Below, piece after piece: positions 1-7,341 of a stretch of DNA of 64,000 bases. Every line of letters begins with the position of its first letter. The stretch's first letter is position 1. This DNA comes from Oscillatoria nigro-viridis PCC 7112 (GTDB lineage Bacteria; Cyanobacteriota; Cyanobacteriia; Cyanobacteriales; Microcoleaceae). Location of the stretch: the NCBI RefSeq assembly GCF_000317475.1, contig NC_019729.1:1068501-1132500 (forward strand). The letters run 5' to 3'. Below the pieces are notes generated by a model that searched no databases, was not told the origin of the DNA, and worked only from the letters and a program-made list of their open reading frames with translations. The position numbers and the translations under genes were made by a program.

Positions 1-651
1 TTTGTATTTACCTGTGCGGCGATTTGGGTAGGACTGGCAACTTCTCTGCAAGAAATTGTTAAAGAATCTGCTATTTATCTGCGCGAACGTTTGGTTAATT
101 TAGGATTGTTTGCTTATTTGGGTTCAAAGTTTTTCATACTTTCTGGTTTGGCAGTATTGCAAACGCTGTTAATGGTAGGAGTTATTCTGAGTGCGTTTAA
201 ATCCCCAGAACCGAGTTTTATTTCCTGGCCTGTGGGAGCAAGTATTACCACATTCCTAACTTTGATGAGCTGCATAAGTCTCGGATTACTCGTTTCCGCA
301 ATTGTTAAAAATGGCTCTCAAGCTAACAGCGCTTTGCCTCTATTATTGCTGCCTCAGATTATTTTTTCGGGAGTTTTGTTTAAGATGGAAGGTGCGGCGA
401 GCAAGTTTTCTTGGCTGATGTTAAGCCGCTGGTCTGTGGGTGCTTACGGGTCTTTAGTTAATGTGAATGGGATGGTTCCCGCGCCTACTGCATTACCGGA
501 CGGGAGTACGCTTCCTCTGCCGTTTGAGCCTACTCCTGTTTACGATCCAACATGGGAGAATTTGGGTTTGAACTGGGGTATTTTGTTCGTGCATATTTTC
601 GTTTATTTGATGTTGACTCTGTGGTTGCAGAAGCGGAAGGATATTTTATAA
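1..651 (+). CDS. ABC-2 type transporter permease, C-terminal part (5' end outside window)
   Basis: The reading frame is open from base 1, so the gene is cut by the window edge; about 216 residues are visible. They contain four to five hydrophobic segments, the last ending in the charged tail LQKRKDIL. The stretch around residues 17-30 (QEIVKESAIYLRERLVNLG) is typical of the cytoplasmic loop before the ABC2_membrane domain of ABCG-like half-transporters, which in cyanobacteria often carry N-terminal FHA and ATPase domains. A membrane export role is inferred; the substrate cannot be read from this part. An internal TTG at 91 is not a start. The next gene begins 59 bp downstream on the same strand. 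Confidence 0.75.
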   Translation, partial: FVFTCAAIWVGLATSLQEIVKESAIYLRERLVNLGLFAYLGSKFFILSGLAVLQTLLMVGVILSAFKSPEPSFISWPVGASITTFLTLMSCISLGLLVSAIVKNGSQANSALPLLLLPQIIFSGVLFKMEGAASKFSWLMLSRWSVGAYGSLVNVNGMVPAPTALPDGSTLPLPFEPTPVYDPTWENLGLNWGILFVHIFVYLMLTLWLQKRKDIL

Positions 652-710
652 TTAAAATTACGCCTTTTTCACTCATAGTTCATTATAAAATCAGATCGTA
701 GGAGAGATAA

Positions 711-1202
711 GTGTTAGTTAAAACCAACGCAGTAGTAGAAATTGCTGCATCGCCTGAAGTAGTCTTTGATTTTGTTACGTCCCTGTCAAATCTGCCCAAA
801 GTCTTTCGCGGATATGGCCCAATTCCAGCAATTATTAAAGCTGAGATGGCAGATGGTGGAGAGATGCGTGAAGGCGGCGTGCGGCGGATAGAAAATTCCG
901 ACGCTTCGGTTATTGATGAAGAAATCATTACTTTCAAAAAGCCAGAAAGACAAACCTACCGACTGGTTAGAGGGTTTAAGTTTCCGATTTCTCTACTCAT
1001 TGAGTCTGGTGGCGGAGATTGGAATTTCACTCCTACAGCAAAGGGAACTCGGATTGATTGGGAGTTTTATTTTATGCTGACTTCTCCGGTATTCTATCCG
1101 CTTGGGTTGTTGCTAGTTCAGGTTTTTATGCAAAAAGCTATGCAGCAGTGTTTAGATAATATTCAAGAATATTTGGCTAACCCAAGCGAATTGATTGTAT
1201 GA
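711..1202 (+). CDS. SRPBCC family protein (polyketide cyclase/RatA-like)
   Basis: This 163-residue protein has the START/SRPBCC helix-grip layout: an opening beta strand (VEIAASPEVVFDFVTSLSNL), a central beta sheet, and a long C-terminal helix (MQKAMQQCLDNIQEYL). The family binds hydrophobic ligands in a deep cavity, and some members bind ribosomes or quinones; no specific ligand can be named here. The start is GTG at 711, preceded by a purine-rich GGAGAG about 8 bp upstream. Its stop overlaps the start of the EVE gene by 4 bp (ATGA), so the two are probably translated together. SRPBCC assignment is firm, function is not. Confidence 0.8.
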   Translation: MLVKTNAVVEIAASPEVVFDFVTSLSNLPKVFRGYGPIPAIIKAEMADGGEMREGGVRRIENSDASVIDEEIITFKKPERQTYRLVRGFKFPISLLIESGGGDWNFTPTAKGTRIDWEFYFMLTSPVFYPLGLLLVQVFMQKAMQQCLDNIQEYLANPSELIV

Positions 1203-1648
1203 ATTATTGGCTAATGAAGTCGGAACCAGATGTTTACAGTCTTGCGGATTTGAAGGGCGATCGCACTTCGATTTGGGATGGCGTTCGCAACTATCAAGCG
1301 CGCAATTTTATGCGAGAAATGAGTCGGGGAGATTTAGTATTTTTTTACCATTCTAATACTAAATTTCCGGGTATTGTCGGGTTAGTGCGCGTCGTTGAAA
1401 CTGGAATTGCTGACCCAACTCAGTTCGATGTTAATAGCGAATATTATGATGCTAAATCGCAGTTTGATGCGCCTCGCTGGCAAACTGTGAAAGTTGAGTT
1501 TGTTGAGGAGTTTGCTAAGTTAATATCTTTGGATGAACTGAAACAAAAGTTTAGTGCTGATGAGATTTTGGTGGTGAGGAAAGGCAATCGGTTATCGGTG
1601 ATGCCGGTGTCTGAAAGTGCAGCCCAGAAGATTTTGAAGATGAGATAA
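1199..1648 (+). CDS. EVE domain-containing protein
   Basis: The 149-residue product opens with NYWLMKSEPDVYSLADL and continues with SIWDGVRNYQARNFMREM, the signature of the EVE domain (thymocyte nuclear protein 1 family; PUA-like fold). EVE domains bind modified bases in DNA or RNA, and in bacteria some are coupled to modification-dependent restriction; stand-alone copies like this one are usually housekeeping proteins of unknown detail. The gene is a complete single domain, overlaps the SRPBCC gene by 4 bp, and has no nuclease neighbour, so a defence role is not supported here. Confidence 0.9.
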   Translation: MNYWLMKSEPDVYSLADLKGDRTSIWDGVRNYQARNFMREMSRGDLVFFYHSNTKFPGIVGLVRVVETGIADPTQFDVNSEYYDAKSQFDAPRWQTVKVEFVEEFAKLISLDELKQKFSADEILVVRKGNRLSVMPVSESAAQKILKMR

Positions 1649-1671
1649 ACTGTGGCAATTTAACCTGCATA

Positions 1672-1700
1672 TTTGGGGCGGGCAAGATGCCCACCCCACA
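1672..1700. repeat. REP-like palindrome (GGGC...GCCC)
   Basis: A short palindrome reading GGGGCGGGCAAGATGCCC followed by ACCCCAC lies just after the EVE gene. The AAGATGCCC core and flanking GTGGGG/CCCCAC are shared with copies at about 1838, 3351-3700, 42929-43022 and 51080. Confidence 0.75.
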
Positions 1701-1837
1701 AAAATTTAAAGACTTTAGGAAAATGAGCTGTAAGGGTATTGGCATCTTGCCTGATGAAGGCTATTTTAGATTAAGTTGCGGTTGTGCTTAGTCATATGAT
1801 TCGCGGAAATTTGAGTGAAGCCAGCAATCAGGATTTG

Positions 1838-1863
1838 GGCGGGGAAGATGCCCACCCCACAGG
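1838..1863. repeat. REP-like palindrome inside the rayT 5' region
   Basis: GGGCGGGGAAGATGCCCACC lies in the first codons of the split transposase gene and is translated there as GGEDAHPT. It belongs to the same family as the 3351-3700 array. Confidence 0.75.
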
Positions 1864-1934
1864 TCAATATCAGCTTTTGGTGGGACAGGCTTCTAGTCTG
1901 CAACTTAAAGTCAGAGATGCTCAATTAAAAGTTA

Positions 1935-2884
1935 TAGTCATTTCAAATAAGTATGAGACACTCTTTCTGCACAATAAGCACGAATAACTTCATCAAGAGA
2001 TGTGCCAGGAGACGCATACATTTTAGCTCTCTTTAATGCACTAAAATCATGCTCAATATCATTTAAGTCAGGAGAGTATTTTGGTAAAAAAAGTATCTGA
2101 TGGCCTGCTTCCTCCACCAGGAGCCTAATTGCTGTCTTACGATGAATCGGTGCATTATCCATGATTAATATTGATGGTATTGTTAAAGATGGCAATAAAT
2201 ATAAAGCTAACCACCCTTCAAAACTTTCTGCATTCAAGCTCCCTGTAAAGACCATAGGTGCAATCAAGTCCTTGTTGCCTTTTCTTCTTCCTGCTACTAA
2301 ATTTTCTCTTTTTCCGCGTTTTCCTTGTCTCTCCCCATATACTTTTCTCCCTTTTTTTGACCACGCATAAACACAAGCATGAAACTCTTCAAACCCTGAC
2401 TCATCAATAAATACAAGGCTTTTACTCCCATGAACTTTAATTAAAGTTCTCAGTGTTTGGTAGTATTGTATTCTTTCTTCTCTATTCCTTTCTCTATAAC
2501 GAAATTCTTTTTTTTATCGTAATTTTCATTTTCTTTAAGGCATAGCATATGGCACTCGCTCTCACCCCGAATTTCCTTGCTCTTTCTATTAATCTTGCTT
2601 CGGGATTTTCTTCTACATCTTTTCTGAGCATTTCCCAGTCTATCTTTCGCTCACGGTGTTCTACCTTAGTGGCTCGAAGGTCTTCCCTCCCTAGCCATCT
2701 GTATATTGTTGCTCTTCCTACTTTAAACAGGGCGGCGGCTTTGGTTATACCCCCTCCATTTTCCACATAATCCACTACTCTTTTTCTTAAATCTAGACTG
2801 TATGCCATTTTTCGGCTCCGAGTTAACAATTTTTCTTGATTTTACATCATCTTGCATTTGTCTCACATTTATTTGAAATGACTA
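1935..2884 (-). mobile_element. IS630-family insertion sequence, ~950 bp, TA target duplication
   Basis: The element is bounded by near-perfect terminal inverted repeats: TATAGTCATTTCAAATAA at the left (from 1933) and its complement at the right (to 2886), continuing imperfectly to TGAGACA. TA dinucleotides at 1933-1934 and 2885-2886 are the expected target duplication of the IS630/Tc1/mariner group. It carries one transposase in two frames on the minus strand, whose stop codon lies within the left inverted repeat. Both ends and both transposase halves look intact, so it may still be active. Confidence 0.93.
1938..2808 (-). CDS. IS630-family transposase, two frames joined by frameshift at an A8 run
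   Basis: The first frame (start ATG at 2808, MAYSLDLRKRVVDYVENGGG, stop at 2494) is the helix-turn-helix DNA-binding part, with KAAALFKVGRATIYRWL. The second frame continues from KKEFRYRERNREERIQYY to the stop at 1938 and holds the DDE catalytic domain: FIDESGFEEFHA (first Asp), IMDNAPIHRK (second Asp) and LPKYSPDLNDIEH (Glu). The frames meet at eight consecutive A residues (T8 at 2508-2515 on the plus strand), a slippery site typical of IS630 elements that make a fused transposase by frameshifting. The combined length of about 290 residues matches the family. A plain inactivating indel is the alternative. Confidence 0.88.
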
Positions 2885-3350
2885 TACTTACAGAAATTTA
2901 CCTCATTGGGAGTTAGAAGGAGCGGTCTATTTCATCACTTTTAATACTTGGGAAAAGCTGGAATTAACTCCGGCTGCGAGGCAAGTTGTCGTCAATGCTT
3001 GCAAGTTTTTTGATAGGCAAAGGTATCAAATATTTTGCTTGGTTGTAATGCCCGATCATGTACATATGCTAATGCAGCCTTTAGAAAAGTCGGATCATAA
3101 ATTCTGGTCGCTCAGCAGCATTCTGCACAGTATTAAAAGCTACAGTTCTAAACAAATTCCCAAGGTGATGAAGCATATTGGTACTGTTTGGCAGGATGAG
3201 CGACATGACCACATTGTCAGAGATGAACGAGAATTTCAGGTTTTTTGGGAATATATTAGGCAAAATCCTGTCAAAGCTGGTCTGTCAGTGACTCCAGAGG
3301 AATATCCTTTTTTCTGGCAAATGTATGAAGTTTAGCCTATGCTGAATTTC

Positions 3351-3700
3351 TTGTGGGGTGGGCTCTTCTAGCCTTCCCAAGCTTCAGTCACAGGCAAGAT
3401 GCCTGTGCCACAAGGATTTCACAGGCAAGATGCCTGTGCCACAAGGATTTCACAGGCAAGATGCCTGTGCCACAAGGATTTCACAGGCAAGATGCCTGTG
3501 CCACAAGGATTTCACAGGCAAGATGCCTGTGCCACAATAATTCTTGTGGGGTGGGCTTCTAGCCCGCCCAAGCTTCAGTCACAGGCAAGATGCCTGGCCA
3601 CAAGGATTTCACAGGCAAGATGCCTGTGCCACAAGGATTTCACAGGCAAGATGCCTGTGCCACAATAATTCTTGTGGGGTGGGCTTCTAGCCCGCCCAAA
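3351..3700. repeat. Tandem array of REP-like palindromes (8 copies of a 31-bp unit)
   Basis: A 31-bp unit, CACAGGCAAGATGCCTGTGC plus CACAAGGATTT, starts at 3389, 3420, 3451, 3482 and 3513, then again at 3580 (one base shorter), 3610 and 3641. Each block is led by a second palindrome, GTGGGGTGGGCTTCTAGCCC, giving two higher-order modules (3351-3540 and 3541-3670) and a final partial one to 3700. Several short reading frames here encode only repetitive peptides and are not genes. The array begins 16 bp after the split RayT gene, the enzyme class associated with such repeats. Confidence 0.93.
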
Positions 3701-3715
3701 GTATTTAAAATTCTC

Positions 3716-4756
3716 CTAAAGACCGGCCGCACAAACTGCGGCTCCAATTAACCCTACATTATCATTCAAAACAAGACGAACAGGCATCATTTCTAACAGC
3801 GAATCCATCCGGCCTTTGTGGGTAAAAGCTCGCATAAAACCCCCTTCTAGCATCAGCGGCAAAATTTTAGCAGCGATGCCGCCAGCTACGTACAAACCGC
3901 CGTAAGGTAACAGTGTCACAGCCAGATTTCCCGCCACTGCACCGTAAGCTTCTACAAACATTTGCATTGTTTGTTCCGAAAGCCGATCGCACTTTTTGAG
4001 TGCCGCCTGTGCAATTGTCGCCCCCGGATCGACACTCTTCTCGCTTTTACCGATTTCTGACTCCCATTGTTTGATAACTTCCCCTACCTCCGGCGATTCA
4101 GGAGCAAACTTTCTGTCCCGCAAAAACTGGTAAATTGAAACAATCCCTTGTCCCGAAACTACACGCTCGATCGATATTCTTTGAATGTCGTGTTTTGCTA
4201 ACAAATATTTCAGCAATTCAAACTCCAACTCCGAACGAGGAGCAAAGTCACCGTGTCCCCCTTCCGAAGAAAAAACCTTGATGCCATTTGCCTCGGGAAT
4301 TGCAAAACAATTTCCCAAACCAGTCCCCGCACCAATCACAGCAATTGGATCGTGTTGGCGGGGTTTTCCGACTTGCAAAATGTGCAAATCTTTAGCATCC
4401 AAACCCCACACGCCGTAGCCAACCGCAACAAAATCATTAATTAAACTGACGCGGGATATTCCTAATTCTTGTTCCAGACGCTTCGCATCCAGCATCCAAG
4501 GCAAATTAGTCAGTTTTGCAGTGTTGTTAACCACCGGGCCTGCGATCGCAAAACAAGCTTTTTCAGGTTGTGGTGTCAAATTTAACTTAGTACCAGCTTC
4601 CGTCAAAAACTGCTGCACCATCGGTACTAAATCGGGAAACTCCCCGCTCGGATAGCGAAACTCGTAAAGAGGGTTCATTTCACCGTTAACAGTCCTTTCT
4701 ACTAAGCGCAAAATTGTCTTAGTTCCGCCAATATCGCCCGCTAATAATAATGCCAT
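3716..4756 (-). CDS. glk: Glucokinase
   Basis: The 346-residue protein phosphorylates glucose to glucose 6-phosphate with ATP in the cytoplasm. The N-terminal phosphate-binding motif LAGDIGGTKTILRLVE, the sugar-site segment LINDFVAVGYG, the loop VIGAGTGLGNCF and the C-terminal YVAGGIAAKILP are all present, in the order seen in bacterial/cyanobacterial Glk (not the ROK zinc-motif type). It is convergent with the REP array and lies 208 bp from the debranching-enzyme gene on the same strand. Free glucose from debranching or trehalose hydrolysis would be its natural substrate here. Confidence 0.93.
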   Translation of the reverse strand: MALLLAGDIGGTKTILRLVERTVNGEMNPLYEFRYPSGEFPDLVPMVQQFLTEAGTKLNLTPQPEKACFAIAGPVVNNTAKLTNLPWMLDAKRLEQELGISRVSLINDFVAVGYGVWGLDAKDLHILQVGKPRQHDPIAVIGAGTGLGNCFAIPEANGIKVFSSEGGHGDFAPRSELEFELLKYLLAKHDIQRISIERVVSGQGIVSIYQFLRDRKFAPESPEVGEVIKQWESEIGKSEKSVDPGATIAQAALKKCDRLSEQTMQMFVEAYGAVAGNLAVTLLPYGGLYVAGGIAAKILPLMLEGGFMRAFTHKGRMDSLLEMMPVRLVLNDNVGLIGAAVCAAGL

Positions 4757-4964
4757 AAATCTCCTATTTAATTAGTAGTTGTCTTGATTTTGTTGCCGAA
4801 TAACCCACCTAGTTTATAGCAATGATAGGCAGATTGGTGAACTCTTTTTTTTAACGAACCGCAGAGGTACTCTTGACGCAGAGAAAGAGAACAGACAGAG
4901 AAAGAGAGATTCTCTTAATGGCTTGAATTTGCGATATTACCAAATGATTGATAACACTACTAAT

Positions 4965-7076
4965 TTAAACACCCACAGTATTAATTGCCAACCAAGCCCG
5001 CAGCACCTCAGCCACAGTCCAAGCTTGAGCCGTGCAGCCCCGCGGCGAGTGGGGGGCGTCGCCCTCAAAAATTTCGCCCAGACTGCCAACTCCGCCGGCT
5101 CTTATATGATGTGCCATCGGTTCGAGGAATTCGATCGCTTGTGCTGGGTTTTTGTATACGTGCAAGTGCGCCAAGACAAACGGGCCAATCAGCCAGCCCC
5201 AAGCTGTGCCCTGGTGGTAGGCGCCGTCGCGCTGCAATTGGTCGCCTCCGTATGCGCCGCGATACTGCGGGTGCTGCGGCGAGAGGCTGCGGAGGCCGAC
5301 AGAAGTGAGAAGCCCTTCAGCGCAGGCGTCCACCACGCCGCGCTGCTGGATGGGCGTCAGTAACGGTGTATAGCGGGTTTCCTGGCGCCTCCCCGCTGAC
5401 AAGGAGTTGGCCCAGTGAGGGGGAATCGAGTCGAGGGGCAAGGATACGGCGAATATTTGGTTGGGGCGCAGGGAACTATCGTGTCCGTCTGGGCCGTCGA
5501 GAACGTCGTAACAGTAACCGGTTGAGGCGTTCCAGAAGCGAGGAAATCCGGCTGCTGTTCGATCGCCCAATTGCTGGTATTCATTGTGAGGCTTGCCCAG
5601 TTTTCGAGCAAAACTTGCCATTGCTTGTATAGCGTTGTACCAAAGCGCGCTGAGTTCGATCGGCTTACCAATCCGGGGCGTCACCACCCAATCGCCGATT
5701 TTCGCGTCCATCCAAGTCAGTTGCACACCCTTTTCGCCCGCGTAAATTAAACCGTCATCGGGATCGACGCGGATGTTATACCGAGTTCCCTGTACGTGCC
5801 GATCGACAATCTCACATAAAGTAGGCCAGAGTTCGCTCAAAAGTCGATCGTCCCCCGTGGCATCGATATAAGCGCGAATTGCCTCAAAGTACCACAGCGT
5901 CGCGTCTGCGGTGTTGTATTCCGGTGCGTCGCCCGCATCCGGGAAGCGGTTCGGCAGCATTCCCAGATCGACATACCGCGCAAATGTCCGCAAAATCGAT
6001 CGCGCAATTTCCCATCGCCCGGTACAGATTGTGAGACCTGGCAGGGCGATCGTCGTGTCGCGGCCCCAGTCGCTGAACCAGGGATATCCGGCGATAATCG
6101 TTTTGCCCTCGGGTTCCTGCGGTAGCGGGCGGCTGACGATAAATTGGTCGGCGGCGAGCACTAAGCGATCGATCCAGTCGGGAGATTCGCTGACTTTTGA
6201 CCAGTTTTGCAGCAGTTGTCGGTCATAAGTGCGGCGCCCTTCTAAAGCTTTACCGCCGTTGATTTCGAGATTTTTCTCGGTGCTGGCTATCAATGTGAGA
6301 GAACTTCCCGGTGCGATCGTCATGTGAAAAGTCGCCGCGTGCAAGTGATCCTCGCAGCAGTCCAATCCGCGCCGCTTTTCTGCTGCCAAGTCAAATCCGT
6401 AGTACCAATTGTATAACGGCGTAGAGACGCGAAATTGTGCCTCTGGTTCGGCATCCGTCAGCAGGTACAGGGGTGCAGAGGAGGGAAATGCCGTCACGCA
6501 AACCCCGCTTTCCAAGGTTTCTAGGCTCATCTGCCAGTCACCGGCCCTCGTCGTGTGGTGGTAGTCGCGGTAGTTGACTAGGGCTTTGACAGCGAGGGCG
6601 ATCGGTTGTGAGGCGCGGCGGGTGCGGTATTGAATATATGTTGTGTTAGCACCTTGCTGCATCCAAATCCGCTTTTCCAGGATAGCGTCGGCGAGAGCAA
6701 ACCTCCAAACAGGCGTCGTGCCTTCTAGGTGAAAGCTTTCGACGTATTTGTAGCCGTGGGGTTCCATCGTCGCGTCGGCCCAGCGGTTTGTATAAAGCGG
6801 ATAGGGGCGATCGCGATACACCGCCGTCTCGTCCAGCTTGGCGAGCATCAAAGTGCGTCCCAGCGGGGGTTTGAGGGCGGCTACCAGCAAGCCGTGATAG
6901 CGGCGGGTGAGGAGATTTGCGATCGTCCCGCTAGCGTAACCGCCGATCCCGTTGGTGACCAACCACTCGCGAGACTCCGCCGAGTCGAGATTGCAGCAGA
7001 TTTCCCGTCCAAAAGCCATAACCATAAAATCCACACTCGCGCTGATTTTTGACCTACCTTTAGGTAGATTTTCCAC
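4965..7076 (-). CDS. Glycogen debranching enzyme / amylo-alpha-1,6-glucosidase (GH133 type)
   Basis: The 703-residue protein has the N-terminal GDE domain (EWLVTNGIGGYASGTIANLL and TRRYHGLLVAAL, residues ~35-70) and a C-terminal (alpha/alpha)6 barrel. Catalytic-region motifs are GYPWFSDWGRDTTIALPGL, NTADATLWYFEAI, TWMDAKIGDWVVTPR and GDQLQRDGAYHQGTAWGW. The family hydrolyses alpha-1,6 branch glucose of limit dextrins. ATG 7076 is taken as the start; an internal ATG at 7025 (MAFGREICC follows) is possible. It diverges from treZ across a 265-bp gap, and with glk, treZ and treY forms a glycogen/trehalose block. Codon use is GC-richer than treZ. Confidence 0.9.
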   Translation of the reverse strand: MENLPKGRSKISASVDFMVMAFGREICCNLDSAESREWLVTNGIGGYASGTIANLLTRRYHGLLVAALKPPLGRTLMLAKLDETAVYRDRPYPLYTNRWADATMEPHGYKYVESFHLEGTTPVWRFALADAILEKRIWMQQGANTTYIQYRTRRASQPIALAVKALVNYRDYHHTTRAGDWQMSLETLESGVCVTAFPSSAPLYLLTDAEPEAQFRVSTPLYNWYYGFDLAAEKRRGLDCCEDHLHAATFHMTIAPGSSLTLIASTEKNLEINGGKALEGRRTYDRQLLQNWSKVSESPDWIDRLVLAADQFIVSRPLPQEPEGKTIIAGYPWFSDWGRDTTIALPGLTICTGRWEIARSILRTFARYVDLGMLPNRFPDAGDAPEYNTADATLWYFEAIRAYIDATGDDRLLSELWPTLCEIVDRHVQGTRYNIRVDPDDGLIYAGEKGVQLTWMDAKIGDWVVTPRIGKPIELSALWYNAIQAMASFARKLGKPHNEYQQLGDRTAAGFPRFWNASTGYCYDVLDGPDGHDSSLRPNQIFAVSLPLDSIPPHWANSLSAGRRQETRYTPLLTPIQQRGVVDACAEGLLTSVGLRSLSPQHPQYRGAYGGDQLQRDGAYHQGTAWGWLIGPFVLAHLHVYKNPAQAIEFLEPMAHHIRAGGVGSLGEIFEGDAPHSPRGCTAQAWTVAEVLRAWLAINTVGV

Positions 7077-7341
7077 ATGATATCAACCTGAAATATTAAC
7101 GATTCCAGACCGTTAATTTGGCGATCGCTCCCGTGCCGATTCCTGCTCTAATTTAGACACAACCAAGCGCTAATTTTGCCCGTTACACAATTTTAGCCTT
7201 TGATGCCTCTGTCTAAAGTTAGTTGTTTGTTATATTGAGTAATATTACCGTCTAAACAGGCGCTGAACATTAAGGGCAAGCATTTGATAGCGCGTCGGGC
7301 GATCGAACTACCAAACTATTTTATAAGGAGAACAACTAAAA

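Larger units (their letters stand above)
1784..3335 (+). pseudogene. REP-associated tyrosine transposase (RayT, IS200-like Y1), split by IS630
   Basis: Two reading frames, 1784-1934 and 2887-3335, join in frame once the IS630 element and one TA copy are removed, giving a 199-residue protein. The joined product reads ...KVTYRNLPHWELEGAVYF across the junction, then FCLVVMPDHVHMLMQPL with the HUH-type His pair, and YIRQNPVKAGL near the C-terminus, all hallmarks of RayT. These single-strand transposases are thought to move REP palindromes. The N-terminal ~45 residues (GGEDAHPTGQ..., VGQASSL) are translated REP sequence, so the start (GTG 1784 or ATG 1796) is uncertain. The intact 3' part alone (ATG at 3039) lacks the N-terminal strand of the fold, so the gene is judged inactive in its present state. 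Confidence 0.85.

Noticed and set aside
1199..1648. EVE protein as part of a modification-dependent defence system
   Set aside because: It is a single-domain EVE protein beside an SRPBCC gene, with no McrB, nuclease or methylase partner.
3353..3668. Three overlapping plus-strand frames in the REP array
   Set aside because: They encode only the repeated peptides of the palindrome unit in different frames; no start signal or conserved domain.
3351..3700. CRISPR array
   Set aside because: The units are directly adjacent without unique spacers and there are no cas genes; it is a palindrome tandem array.
4923..5363. Plus-strand frames of 100-146 codons opposite the debranching enzyme
   Set aside because: They lie fully antisense to a well-supported gene with GH133 motifs; GC-rich shadow frames.
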